Positions 42,158 to 51,019 of a stretch of 64,000 bases of DNA are shown one piece after another. The DNA comes from Streptomyces sp. NBC_01669. GTDB lineage: Bacteria; Actinomycetota; Actinomycetes; Streptomycetales; Streptomycetaceae. The notes under the pieces are model-generated. The model was not told where the DNA came from and made no database searches. It worked only from the letters and a program-made list of their open reading frames with translations. A program made the translations under genes and the position numbers. Position 1 is the first letter of the stretch; each line of letters starts with the position of its first letter. The stretch lies in NCBI RefSeq assembly GCF_026339735.1, contig NZ_JAPEQG010000001.1, positions 3,596,001-3,660,000 on the forward strand. The letters are read 5' to 3'.

Positions 42158-42871
42158 ATGACTGCTGCCGCCGCCGCGCCCGAACCAGCCGAGGTCGAAC
42201 CATCCGAGCCGGGCCCGGCCGAGTCGGCGCCGGGCCCGGTGAAACCGCGCATGCGCGGCTGGCTGCATGCCGGAATGTTCCCCGCGGTACTGATCGCGGG
42301 GATTGTTCTGATTGCGCTCACGGACAGCACCCGCGGCCGGATCGCCTGCGGCATCTACATCGTGACCGCGTGCCTGCTCTTCGGCGTGAGCGCGGTCTAC
42401 CACCGCGGCACGTGGGGTCCGCGCGGCGAGGCAGTGCTGCGCCGGCTGGACCACGCCAACATCTTCCTGATCATCGCGGGCACGTACACGCCGCTGACCC
42501 TGCTGCTGCTCCCGGAGTCGACCGGGCGTCCGCTGCTCTGGGCGGTCTGGGCCGCGGCCGCGGCCGGCATCGCCTTCCGGGTGTTCTGGGTCGGCGCCCC
42601 CCGCTGGCTGTACACCCCCTGCTACATAGCGATGGGCTGGGCGGCGGTCTTCTTCCTGCCCGATTTCATGCGCACCGGCGGGATCGCGGTCCTGGTCCTG
42701 GTCGTCGTCGGCGGCCTGCTCTACAGCGCGGGCGGCGTCATCTACGGGATCAAGCGACCCAACCCGTCACCGCGGTGGTTCGGCTTCCACGAGGTCTTCC
42801 ACTCGCTGACCCTGGCGGCCTTCACCGTGCATTACGTCGGCATCTCGCTGGTGGCGTACAACCACGCCTGA
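42158..42871 (+). CDS. Hemolysin III/YqfA-family membrane protein
   Basis: A 237-residue protein with a Pro/Glu-rich cytoplasmic tail and seven hydrophobic segments. PAQR-like motifs: LFGVSAVYHRGTW (Ser/His), RLDHANIFLIIAGTYTPLTL (Asp/His) and FHEVFHSLTLAAFTVHYVGI (two His), which together make the predicted metal site. Despite the family name, haemolytic activity is not implied; a role in membrane or lipid metabolism is more likely. A strong terminator follows. Confidence 0.9.
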   Translation: MTAAAAAPEPAEVEPSEPGPAESAPGPVKPRMRGWLHAGMFPAVLIAGIVLIALTDSTRGRIACGIYIVTACLLFGVSAVYHRGTWGPRGEAVLRRLDHANIFLIIAGTYTPLTLLLLPESTGRPLLWAVWAAAAAGIAFRVFWVGAPRWLYTPCYIAMGWAAVFFLPDFMRTGGIAVLVLVVVGGLLYSAGGVIYGIKRPNPSPRWFGFHEVFHSLTLAAFTVHYVGISLVAYNHA

Positions 42872-42894
42872 GCGAACCTCCTCCCCTGCCCTCC

Positions 42895-42922
42895 AGGGCC
42901 GCGGCTTCCGAGCCGCGGCCCT
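42895..42922 (+). terminator. Rho-independent terminator with T-tract
   Basis: A perfect 12-bp stem, AGGGCCGCGGCT (42895-42906) with AGCCGCGGCCCT (42911-42922), loop TCCG, then TTT. It ends the hemolysin III-type gene. Confidence 0.88.
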
Positions 42923-42928
42923 TTTGGA

Positions 42929-43081
42929 TGGCGAGGCATCGCCGCCCGGCGCCCACCGCATCGATGGGTCATCGGCGCCGCGTCGCTGGTGACCGCGCTG
43001 CTGGTGGGGGCACTTCCGACGGACGCCGGCCCGTCGCCGACCGGGGACGCCGCCGTGGTCGCGGAGCCCGTCGATGCATGA
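42929..43081 (+). CDS. Possible small exported peptide coupled to TetR, start unresolved
   Basis: Between the terminator and the TetR gene one frame has normal G/C third positions and reads RWVIGAASLVTALLVGALPT then DAGPSPTGDAAVVAEPVDA, ending at a TGA (43079-43081) that overlaps the TetR ATG (ATGA). It has no good start in frame. The ATG at 42928 in the neighbouring frame encodes MARHRRPAPTAS, a typical start of Streptomyces exported proteins, so a one-base shift near 42960 may have split a small gene. Evidence is codon bias and overlap only. Confidence 0.35.
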   Translation, partial: WRGIAARRPPHRWVIGAASLVTALLVGALPTDAGPSPTGDAAVVAEPVDA

Positions 43082-43719
43082 GAATGACGACCATGGCCGC
43101 CACTCCCTCCTCCGTCACGCCCGTCGAGGCGCAGCCCCAGCTGGGGCTGCGCGAGCGCAAGAAGCTCAAGACACGGATCGCGATACGCAGCGCCACGCAC
43201 CGGCTGATCGCCGAGCAGGGGTACGACGCGACGACGATCGAGCAGATCGCGGAGGCGGCGGAGGTGTCGCCGAGCACGGTGTTCCGGTACTTCGCGACCA
43301 AGGAGGACATCGTCCTCACCGACGAGTACGACCCCGTCATGGAAGCGGAGCTGCGGAACCGTCCCGCGGACGAGCCGCCGCTGGAGTCGCTGCGGTTCAT
43401 CATGACGGAGGCGCTGACGGCGTTCCTCGCCACCGAGGAGGAGGAACTGCGCCGGCGCACCCGGCTGATGGTGGAGGTCCCCGCGATCCGGGCACGGATG
43501 TCGGAGACCATGTCGGACACGGCGAAGATCCTCGCCCAGGTGCTCGCCGACCGGAGGGGCCGCAGCGCCGACGACCTGGAGGTCCGGGTGTTCATCGCCG
43601 CGGTGCTGGGGGCGCTGCGCGAGGTGACGTTGTACTGGGGCGAGCACGACCAGAAGGGCGACCTGATCGCGATGATCAATCGGGCCATGGACACGCTCGA
43701 GGGCGGCCTGACGCTCTGA
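43078..43719 (+). CDS. TetR-family transcriptional regulator
   Basis: A 213-residue regulator. The helix-turn-helix lies near residues 45-75 (DATTIEQIAEAAEVSPSTVF, then RYFATKEDIVL), preceded by LRERKKLKTRIAIRSATHRL. The C-terminal ligand domain is of the MftR/TetR_C type (RRRTRLMVEVPAIRARMSET). Starts at 43078, 43084 and 43093 are possible. No obvious target gene: upstream hemolysin III-type gene is separated by a terminator, and the downstream DUF255 gene is convergent. Confidence 0.88.
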   Translation: MRMTTMAATPSSVTPVEAQPQLGLRERKKLKTRIAIRSATHRLIAEQGYDATTIEQIAEAAEVSPSTVFRYFATKEDIVLTDEYDPVMEAELRNRPADEPPLESLRFIMTEALTAFLATEEEELRRRTRLMVEVPAIRARMSETMSDTAKILAQVLADRRGRSADDLEVRVFIAAVLGALREVTLYWGEHDQKGDLIAMINRAMDTLEGGLTL

Positions 43720-43805
43720 CGCAAGCGGTGCGCCGGACCGTCGGCCCCGGTGGGGGAGACCGCGGACAGAGCGCCGGCCGGGCACGCACCGGGCTCCTCC
43801 CGGGG

Positions 43806-45838
43806 TCACCCCCCGAGCTTCCGCGCCAGCTCCCCCGCATCCGTGGTCGGCGCGTCGCACACAAAGTGCCGGCAGACGTACGCCGTCGGCGCCCCGCCGA
43901 CCATCGGCCGGTCCACCAGCAGCGGAAACTCCGCGCCACCGGTCTCGCCCGCCGCGACCACCGCCCCCGGCGCCCGCCCCAGCAGTGCCGTGCGGTGCAG
44001 CCCGCCGCCGACCGGGCCGGCGACCGCCACCTCGCGCGGGCCGTCGAGCAGCGCCTCGGCAACCGCGAGACCCCACCCGATGAACCGCGGAACCCGTGGC
44101 CCGAGCGCCTTCACCACCCCCAGCGCGCCTTCCGCGGCAGCCCGATGAGCCTCGGATCCGGTGTGCGCGGCGTACGAGAGCAGCGCTCCGGCCGCCGCCG
44201 TCCAGCCCGCCGGAGTCGCGCTGTCGGTGGGGTCCTGCGGGCGGCGGATCAGCTGCTCGGCGTCGTCCGCCGTGTCGTACAGCTGCCCACCCTCGCCGGT
44301 GAAGTGCTGCAGCACGATGTCGAGCAAGAAGCCGGCGAACTCCAGCCAGACACCCTCGCCGGTGACGGCGGCCAGCGCGAGGAAGCCCTCCGCGACATCG
44401 CCGTAGTCCTCCAGGACCCCGGCGTTGTCACCCGCCCGGCCGTCCCTGGACGTCCGGGACAGCCGGGCGTTGTCGCCCATGTGGACCCGGACCAGCAGGT
44501 CCGCCGCCTCGGTGGCGCGTTCGACCAGGTCGGGCCGGTCGAAGTACGCCCCGGTCTCGGCGAGCGCGGCGATCGCCAGACCGTTCCAGGCCGCCACCAC
44601 CTTGTCGTCCCGTCCGGGACGCGCCCGCTCCTCGCGCGCCGCGAGCAGCCGGGCCCGCACGTCGGCGGCCCGGTCCGGGTCCACCGCGTCGTCGGTGCGC
44701 GGCAGTTGGAGCACGGACGCGCCCTCCTCGAAGGTGCCCGCCTCGGTCACCCCGAAGTAGTCCGCGGCGAACACGGCGTCCTGCTCTCCCAGCGCCTCGC
44801 GCAGCTGCGCGGGCGTCCACACGTAGAACGCGCCTTCGACGTGGCTGCCGCCGCCGTCCTCGCTGTCGGCATCGAGCGCCGAGGCGAACCCGCCCTCAGC
44901 CGTCCGCAGTTCGCCCACGATGAAGTCGGCGGTCCCCAGCGCGACCCGGCGGGCCAGGCCGGAACCCGTCGCCCGCCACAGATGCGCGTACACCCGGCAG
45001 AGCAGCGCATTGTCGTAGAGCATCTTCTCGAAATGCGGTACGACCCATTCCCGGTCCACCGAGTAGCGGGCGAAGCCGCCGGCGAGCTGGTCGTACATCC
45101 CGCCCCTGGCCATCGCCTCACAGGTGTCGGCGGCCATCTGGAGGGCGCCCTCGGCGCCGGTGCGGGCGTGGTGGCGCAGAAGGAACTCGATCGTCATGGA
45201 CGGCGGGAACTTCGGGGCGCCGCCGAAGCCCGCGTATTTCTCGTCGTAATCCCTGGTCAACCCGAGCAGCGCCTGCGAGAGCTCCTGCTCGCCGGGCAGC
45301 CCCTCCCCGCCGTGCGCCAGCGAGCGGCCTGCCAGGTCGTGGACGATGCGTCCGGCGACCTCGGCGACCTCGTCGCGCCGGTCGGTCCAGGCGGTCGAGA
45401 CGCCTTCGAGCACCTGATGGAAGGACGGCATGCCGTGGCGCGGCTCGGGCGGGAAGTACGTGCCGAAGTAGAAGGGTTCGGCGTCGGCGGTCAGGAAGAC
45501 GGTCATCGGCCAGCCGCCCTGGCCGGTCGCCGCCTGCACGGCCTCCATGTACACGGCGTCGACGTCGGGCCGCTCCTCGCGGTCGACCTTCACCGGGACG
45601 AAGTGTTCGTTCAGATAGGCCGCGACCCGGTCGTCCTCGAACGACTCGTGCGCCATCACATGGCACCAATGAATAACTGGAAGCATAAGTGGCAGGACGC
45701 ATAGCCCACACTCAAGAGGATGGGCACGTCCCGCCGCTTTGCTTCCGTCATCGCCTCCTCTCCCCATGGCCACCAATCCACCGGGTTGGAGGCGTGCTGG
45801 AGGAGATAAGGCGACTGGGATTCGGCCAGTCGATTCAT
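43806..45838 (-). pseudogene. DUF255 (YyaL-type) thioredoxin-fold protein, disrupted by a 20-bp insertion
   Basis: The ATG at 45838 opens the normal family N-terminus (MNRLAESQSPYLLQHASNPV, DWWPWGEEAMTEAKRR, ILLSVGYASCH). After that His the frame runs into a stop. Twenty bases later, in another frame, the family sequence resumes exactly at WCHVMAHESFEDDRVAAYLN and continues to the normal C-terminus. Removing the 20 bp at 45669-45688 restores a continuous 670-codon gene. The insertion splits the Cys-His-x-Cys-His motif (SCHWCH). Other marks: PVKVDREERPDVDAVYM, GGWPMTVFLTADAEPFYFGT, SALDADSEDGG, AWNGLAIAALAETG. Homologues combine a thioredoxin-like domain with an (alpha/alpha)6 barrel and may bind sugars. 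As sequenced no full-length product can be made without frameshifting. Confidence 0.9.
45669..45688. other. 20-bp AT-rich insertion in the DUF255 gene
   Basis: On the coding strand the inserted bases start TTATGCTTCC and end TTATTCAT; only 6 of 20 are G or C, against more than 70 percent in the flanks. It falls between the codons CAC and TGG of the motif SCHWCH. No target duplication is obvious. It adds two TTA codons, which are rare in Streptomyces genes. Confidence 0.85.
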
Positions 45839-46022
45839 ACCGGCATCGTCGCACGCCGACCCCCCTCCAGCCCACCTTGTGAGGCCGGAACACAGGAGTA
45901 GAACGATGCGGGCCTTGCCCCCGAATCGAACCGCAAGATTTGCGTGAGATCCGAGGTTCCCGGCCAGTAGTCGGCAGGGGGTCCGCCGCCCCCTGTGTGA
46001 CCGCCCCTGGGGCGGCCGGTGG

Positions 46023-46811
46023 TCAGCCGCTGAGGGCCTGGGAGATCTGTCGGGCCGCTTCGCGCACGTGCTGGACGATCGTGTTCTGTTTCGCTTCGTC
46101 GATGCGGAAGGCGGGGCAGGGGGCCGAGAGTGCGGCGCGGGTGAGGCCGCCTTCCGTAATGAGCGCGGAGGCCGTCCACACGCCCTCGTCGATCTCTTCC
46201 CGGCTGGTGTCCCATCCCTGCTCGGTGGCGCGTGCGCTGGCGCTGAGCAGGGCGTCGCGGCCGTTCACCGGCGGCAGGGCACCGGCGGCGATGGCCCGGT
46301 CCACGTATCGTTCCCGCTCGGGTTCCGGGAGGCCGCCGATAAGAAGGCGGACACTCGCACCGCGCAGCGCCGGCATGTTCTGGCCGGGCTCGAAGGACAG
46401 CCGGAACGCCCTGAGCGTTTCGACCCGGTGGATACAGACGGGCAGGGAGTGGACCATCCGGACGAGCATGACGGTCTCGTCGATCTGCTCGGAGAGTTTG
46501 CGCATGTACGGCTCGGCGATGTGGACCAGGGGGGTGGCCGAGCGAGCGGCCCGGCCCAGGGCTGCCACGCGCATGGTGAGGTGGTACTGGCCGCGCTCGC
46601 GCTCCTCGACGAGGCCCATGTCCCGCAGCAGAGCGACGTAACGGTGCGCGGTCGGTACGGGGATCTGCAGATCCTCGGCGAGCTGCCGGACCGAGGCCAC
46701 CGGACGCTGCTCAGTGAAGGCGAACAGTACCTCTAGTGCCCGTCGGCCACTGTCGGCGCCCGCTTTCGCGACTGTCACTGTGGTGGTCCCTTCCTGTTGA
46801 CTCCCGCGCAT
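46023..46811 (-). CDS. IclR-family transcriptional regulator
   Basis: About 262 residues from ATG 46811 (AGGTGGGG upstream); a GTG at 46778 is also possible. Winged helix: ALEVLFAFTEQRPVASVRQL and VPTAHRYVALLRDMGLVEE. Ligand domain: HIAEPYMRKLSEQIDETVML, CIHRVETLRAFRLSFEPGQN, ALRGASVRLLIGGLPE. It is divergent from a truncated MFS gene and lies near the pca operon. IclR proteins such as PcaR often regulate aromatic catabolism, but its own target may have been the now-broken transporter gene. Confidence 0.88.
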   Translation of the reverse strand: MRGSQQEGTTTVTVAKAGADSGRRALEVLFAFTEQRPVASVRQLAEDLQIPVPTAHRYVALLRDMGLVEERERGQYHLTMRVAALGRAARSATPLVHIAEPYMRKLSEQIDETVMLVRMVHSLPVCIHRVETLRAFRLSFEPGQNMPALRGASVRLLIGGLPEPERERYVDRAIAAGALPPVNGRDALLSASARATEQGWDTSREEIDEGVWTASALITEGGLTRAALSAPCPAFRIDEAKQNTIVQHVREAARQISQALSG

Positions 46812-46937
46812 GCCCCACCTACCGTAGCCGGATCGTATAGCGATATCCATTTCTCGCACAGCGATACGTGCTGCGTCAGGGGCCGTTCGGCCCCTCTGAC
46901 CGCCGATGTGCGGCGGTTCCCGGTCGTGCCGTCACCT

Positions 46938-47711
46938 GCCGTCGTGCCCCTGCTCTTCATCCTGCGCAACGAGCCGGCCCCCGCGGCCGGCGGACCGGCC
47001 CCCGCGGCCGGCGGACCGGCCCCCGCCGCGGCGGACAGGACCGCACCGGCCCGCCCGCGGGAACGGCTCGACTTCCGTGCCATGCTCCGCAACCGTGACT
47101 ACCTGCTCGTCTGCGTGACCGGCTTCTGCGCCTTCTGGGGCCTGTACGGCTTCATCACCTGGGCGAACGCGCTCATGATCGAGGGCCATGACGTGTCACC
47201 GGCCATGGCTGGGCTCATCGTCACCATCTTCGCCATCACCGCTGTAGCGGTGAAGCCGGTCATCGGCTTCTTCACCGACCGGTTCTTCGGCGGCGCCCGC
47301 AAGGGACCGAGCATCGTTCTCTTCGCCGTCTTCGCGCTCTCCCTCATCGGCTTCGGACGGCTCTCGACGCCGACCGGGTTCCTGCTGCTCGCACCGCTCC
47401 TGGGCGCCGCGGCCTACGGCTGGACCCCGCTGATCGTCGCGCTGGTGCCCCGGCTGGTCCCGTCGTCCGTGATCGGTACGGCCTCAGGGCTCGCCAACGC
47501 CATCTGGCAGCTGGGCAGCGTGCTGGTCCCGCTCGCGGTCGGCGCCGTCTTCACGGCGACGGATTCTTTCGGCATGGCCTGCCTCACCCTCGCGGCCGGA
47601 CCCCTGCTCGCGGTGGTGGCCATGCTGCCGGTCCGCGACACCTTCAGGCGGCCCAAGTCCGATCCTGTCCTCCCGCCGGCCCCGGCCACGACGAGCTCGA
47701 CGGCCGCCTGA
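46938..47711 (+). pseudogene. C-terminal half of an MFS transporter
   Basis: Homology begins abruptly at VVPLLFILRNEPAP, which looks like the end of helix 6. It continues through the central loop (ERLDFRAMLRNRDYL) and helices 7-12 (GFCAFWGLYGFITWANALMI, FAITAVAVKPVIGFFTDRFF, TASGLANAIWQLGSVLVPLA) to a charged tail. Helices 1-6 are missing, and upstream sequence in frame is not membrane-like. A seven-codon PAPAAGG repeat (46977-47035) lies in the loop. It is divergent from the IclR gene. The product would be half a permease, so I call it a pseudogene. Confidence 0.8.
46977..47035 (+). repeat. 21-bp tandem repeat in the MFS remnant loop
   Basis: The unit CCGGCCCCCGCGGCCGGCGGA occurs twice in full and once in part, encoding PAPAAGG repeats in the cytoplasmic loop between transporter halves. 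Confidence 0.8.
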
Positions 47712-47721
47712 GAGCCTGTCG
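47704..47721 (+). repeat. 18-bp direct repeat, left copy
   Basis: CCGCCTGAGAGCCTGTCG spans the stop codon of the MFS remnant. The identical 18 bases occur at 55137-55154 across the stop of the pcaV-type gene. The two copies enclose exactly the pca operon and its repressor. Confidence 0.85.
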
Positions 47722-47734
47722 GGTGACCTCTGAC

Positions 47735-47778
47735 CAAGAAAGCGCCCTACCGACGAAGGTCGGCAGGGCGCTTTCTTG
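47735..47778. terminator. Bidirectional terminator
   Basis: A 20-bp stem with one G-T pair (47735-47754 with 47759-47778, core AAGAAAGCGCCCTACCGAC, loop GAAG) lies between the convergent MFS remnant and pcaL. Its A- and T-rich ends suit termination on both strands. Confidence 0.88.
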
Positions 47779-47803
47779 CGGTGCCCGGGGTTCTGGCGTG
47801 CGG

Positions 47804-48982
47804 TCAGGCCCGGGGCGGGAACTCGTCCAGCGCGTCGAAGACCCGCTGGGCGACGGCGAAGGCGGAGTTGGCGGCCGGCACTCCGCAGTAGACGGCGCTC
47901 TGCAGCAGCACCGCCCCGATCTCCTCGCGGCTCAGTCCGTTGGTGAGCGCTGCGCGGACGTGCATGGCCAGCTCGTCGTGGTGGCCGTGCGCGACCAGCG
48001 CGGTGAGGGTGATGCAGCTGCGCGTACGCCGGTCCAGGCAGTCGTCCGTCCAGATCTCGCCCCACGCGTAGCGGGTGATGAAGTCCTGGAACCGGGCGGT
48101 GAAGGCGGTCGTGCGGGCGGTGGCACGGTCGACGTGGGCGTCGCCGAGGACCGCCCGGCGGACGGCCATCCCGGCCACATGACGGGCCGCGTCGTCGCCC
48201 GGCTGTGCGTCGGGAGCCGTCGCCGCGAAGTGGGCCAGCAGGGCCGAGGTGACCTGCTCGGGTCGTTCGACGCCGGCGAGGTGGGCGGCTGCGGCGACTT
48301 CGAGCAGGCTCGCGCCGGGAATCCCGTCGGCGATCTCGCGGGCGTGCGCGGGCGGGGTCGCGGGGTCCTCCCGGCCCGCGACGACCAGCGTCGGCACGGT
48401 GACCCCAGCCAGGTCGGCACGCAGGTCGTAGGCGGCGAGCGCGTCGCAGCAGGCCGCGTAGCCGGCGGGATCGGCGGCCCGCAGGTCGTCGAGGAGTGCC
48501 AGGGCGCGCGGGTGGCCGGCGAAGCCGCGGGTGAACCAGCGGGCGGCGGCTGTGGCGGCGACCGGTTCCGTGCCCTTGGCCCGCACGAGTTCGGCACGCT
48601 CCTGCCAGGCGGCGCTCTCCCCGAAGCGGGCCGAGGAGCAGACGACCGCGAGGGAGCTGAGCCGGTCCGGGTGGTGCACGGCCAGGTACAGACCCACCGC
48701 GCCGCCGAGCGAGACACCGGCGTAGCCGAACCGCTCCCAGCCCTGGTCGTCGGCGAGCCGAAGCACGAGCGCGGCGAGGTCCGCGACGGTCGCCGAGCCG
48801 TCCACGGGCAGCAGGTCGGCGCGGGATCCGCCGTGTCCCGGCAGATCCCAGCGCAGCACCTGATGGTGGCGCGCGAGCGCGGCCGACTGGGGCTCCCAGA
48901 CCGTGAGCGAGGTGCCGAGTGAGGGGCCGAGGACGAGCGGCGGGGCACCGGCCGGACCGGTGAGGGTGTGATGGAGCGTCAT
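47804..48982 (-). CDS. pcaL: 3-oxoadipate enol-lactonase / 4-carboxymuconolactone decarboxylase fusion
   Basis: A 392-residue bifunctional protein. Residues 1-255 are an alpha/beta hydrolase (PcaD): nucleophile Ser in YAGVSLGGAVGLYLA, Asp in VAGREDPATPP, His in AAAHLAGVERP. Residues 265-390 are a carboxymuconolactone decarboxylase domain (PcaC): FQDFITRYAWGEIWTDDCLD, RTRSCITLTALVAHGHHDEL, LQSAVYCGVPAANSAF. It catalyses the two steps that convert carboxymuconolactone to 3-oxoadipate. Its ATG overlaps the pcaB stop (ATGA). It is the last gene of the operon. Confidence 0.95.
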   Translation of the reverse strand: MTLHHTLTGPAGAPPLVLGPSLGTSLTVWEPQSAALARHHQVLRWDLPGHGGSRADLLPVDGSATVADLAALVLRLADDQGWERFGYAGVSLGGAVGLYLAVHHPDRLSSLAVVCSSARFGESAAWQERAELVRAKGTEPVAATAAARWFTRGFAGHPRALALLDDLRAADPAGYAACCDALAAYDLRADLAGVTVPTLVVAGREDPATPPAHAREIADGIPGASLLEVAAAAHLAGVERPEQVTSALLAHFAATAPDAQPGDDAARHVAGMAVRRAVLGDAHVDRATARTTAFTARFQDFITRYAWGEIWTDDCLDRRTRSCITLTALVAHGHHDELAMHVRAALTNGLSREEIGAVLLQSAVYCGVPAANSAFAVAQRVFDALDEFPPRA

Positions 48983-50433
48983 GAGGATGCCTCCGAAGAC
49001 GTACGAGGGGTGCGGCGCAGAGCGCGGTCGGTGAGGGCGGCGGCGGAGCCGGCGTACTGCGCGGGGTCGGCGAGCTCCCGCAGCCGCTCCTTCGAGAGCA
49101 GCCCGGCCGGCACGCCCTGCTCCTGCGCGGTCTCCTCCAGCGCCGTGTCCAGAGCGATGCATTCGGAGGTGGCGAGGCGGGAGGCCGCGGTGAGCAGCTG
49201 CTTGGCCCGGTCGCGCCCGATGACGGGTCCCAGCGCGGCGGTGATCCGCTCGCTGACGATCAGCCCGCGGGTCATGTCGAGGTGTTCGCGCATGCGGTGC
49301 GGGAAGACGCGCAGCCCTTGGGCGAGCCCGGCAGCTGCCTCGGCGGCTCCTCCGGCGAGCCGCAGTGCTTCGCGCAGCGGCTGCCACTCCGCGTGCCAGG
49401 ATCCGGCGGGCCGCTCGTCCTCGGCGGCCAGGGAGCCCAGCAGCACGGAGGCGAGCGCGGGCATCTGGCGGGCGGCGGAGGCGATGAGCGTGGCCCGGAC
49501 GGGGTTGCTCTTGTGCGGCATGGCGGACGAGCCGCCGCCGCTGCCCTCGGCGACCTCACCGATCTCGGTGCGGGAGAGGACGAGCACGTCGGCGGCAATC
49601 TTCCCGAGCGCGCCGGTGGTGAAGGCGAGCGCGGCGGCGAGGTCGGCGACGGGGGTACGCAGGGTGTGCCACGGCAGGCCGGGCTCGGCCAGTCCGGCCT
49701 CCCGCGCGTACGCAGCCGCCAGCCGCAGCCCGATGTCGCCCAGCGCAGCGGCACCGGCCGGGGGCTCGGGGGCTGCCGCGGTGGCCGCGTACTCGGCGAA
49801 CGCGGCCAGGGTTCCGGCAGCTCCGCCCAGCTGGGCGGGCAGGCCACCGTTCGCGACGGCTGCCAGGCGGTCGTGGGAGTCGAGCACCAGCGAGCGCCAG
49901 CCGGCCGCCTTCAGGCCGAAGGTGGTGGGCACGGCGTGCTGGGTGAGGGTGCGTCCGGGCATCGGGGTGTCGCGGTGCTCCGCCGCGAGCCGGGCCAGGG
50001 CCGTGGCCGTGCGGTCGAGGTCGGCCAGGATCGGCGCCAGACTGCGCGCGGCGACCAGCATCAGCGCGGTGTCCACGATGTCCTGGCTGGTCGCGCCACG
50101 GTGGACGTAGGCCGCGGCCTCCGGGTCCGTACGGGCCACCGCCGCGGTGAGGTCACCGACCAGCGGGATGACCGGGTTGCCGCCCGCGCGGGCCCGAAGC
50201 GCCAGGCCGCGCACGTCGAACTGCTCGACGTGCGCGGCCCGGTCGACGGCCTCGGCCGCCGAGCGCGGCGCCAGGCCCAGGCCCGCCTGGGCCCGGGTCA
50301 GCGCCGATTCGGCGTCCAGCAGCGCTTGGAGCAGTGCGCGGTCGCCGGTCACCACTTCCACGGTGGTGCCCGCTCGGACGGGCGACAGCAGCCCGGCGTC
50401 CTCGGGGTGCCCGAGTTCGTCAGACGAAGTCAA
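48979..50433 (-). CDS. pcaB: 3-carboxy-cis,cis-muconate cycloisomerase
   Basis: A 484-residue fumarase/aspartase-superfamily enzyme. Signature GGGSSAMPHKSNPVRATLIA, with VHRGATSQDIVDTALMLVAA and RTLTQHAVPTTFGLKAAGW. The start is most likely TTG 50433, which gives the family N-terminus LTSSDELGHPEDAGLLSPVR and overlaps the pcaG end by 14 bp, with a GGGGGAG site about 10 bases upstream. It cyclises 3-carboxymuconate to 4-carboxymuconolactone. Confidence 0.93.
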   Translation of the reverse strand: MTSSDELGHPEDAGLLSPVRAGTTVEVVTGDRALLQALLDAESALTRAQAGLGLAPRSAAEAVDRAAHVEQFDVRGLALRARAGGNPVIPLVGDLTAAVARTDPEAAAYVHRGATSQDIVDTALMLVAARSLAPILADLDRTATALARLAAEHRDTPMPGRTLTQHAVPTTFGLKAAGWRSLVLDSHDRLAAVANGGLPAQLGGAAGTLAAFAEYAATAAAPEPPAGAAALGDIGLRLAAAYAREAGLAEPGLPWHTLRTPVADLAAALAFTTGALGKIAADVLVLSRTEIGEVAEGSGGGSSAMPHKSNPVRATLIASAARQMPALASVLLGSLAAEDERPAGSWHAEWQPLREALRLAGGAAEAAAGLAQGLRVFPHRMREHLDMTRGLIVSERITAALGPVIGRDRAKQLLTAASRLATSECIALDTALEETAQEQGVPAGLLSKERLRELADPAQYAGSAAALTDRALRRTPRTSSEASS

Positions 50434-51019
50434 GGAAAGCCGTCTCCCCCTCGCCCTGCAGGCGGATGTCGAAGCGGTACGTGCGGTTCGGCTCGACGGT
50501 GGCCACCAGGGTCGCCCGGCGCTCCTCGTCCAGCGAGGAGAGCAGCGGGTCGGTGGCGTTGGCCTCGGCCTGGTCCGGGAAGTACAGCCGGGTGAACAGG
50601 TGGTTGAGCAGTCCACGGGCGAAGACGCACACGCTGATGTACGGCGCGTGGCCGGGCCGGGCGCCGGGCGGCAGGGTGTGGGCGCTCCAGCGGCCGTCCT
50701 TGTCGGTGGCGATCCGGCCGAAGCCGGTGAAGTCGATGCCGTTGCGGCCGACGAAGCCGCCGGTGACGGGGTCGCGGCGCATCGAGCCGGGGGCGCCGTC
50801 CAGGGAGCCGTCCGGGGCGGCCTGCCAGATCTCGATCAGCGCGTCCTGGACGGGGTCGCCGGCACCGTCGTAGACGTAGCCGTGGACGCTGATGGTGTCG
50901 GGGTGCCCGGCCGGGGCCAGGTCGGGGCCGCCGGGGAAGGGCAGCGCGTAGCCGTAGAACGGGCCGATGGTGTGGGACGGCGTCGGGGTGAGCGGCGTGG
51001 CAGGGCTGGTCGTGGTCAT
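50420..51019 (-). CDS. pcaG: Protocatechuate 3,4-dioxygenase alpha subunit
   Basis: A 199-residue subunit. Family marks: SHTIGPFYGYALPFPGGPDL, ISVHGYVYDGAGDPVQDALI, EIWQAAPDGSLDG, GHAPYISVCVFARGLLNHLF and TRLYFPDQAEANATDPLL. As expected for alpha subunits it lacks the Tyr/His iron ligand set. With PcaH it forms the ring-cleaving enzyme. Start ATG 51019 overlaps the pcaH stop (TGATG). Confidence 0.95.
   Translation of the reverse strand: MTTTSPATPLTPTPSHTIGPFYGYALPFPGGPDLAPAGHPDTISVHGYVYDGAGDPVQDALIEIWQAAPDGSLDGAPGSMRRDPVTGGFVGRNGIDFTGFGRIATDKDGRWSAHTLPPGARPGHAPYISVCVFARGLLNHLFTRLYFPDQAEANATDPLLSSLDEERRATLVATVEPNRTYRFDIRLQGEGETAFLDFV

Noticed and set aside
46797..46937. Upstream extension of the MFS frame as a genuine N-terminus
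   Set aside because: The residues before VVPLLFILRNEP are not hydrophobic, overlap the IclR promoter region and have no family resemblance.
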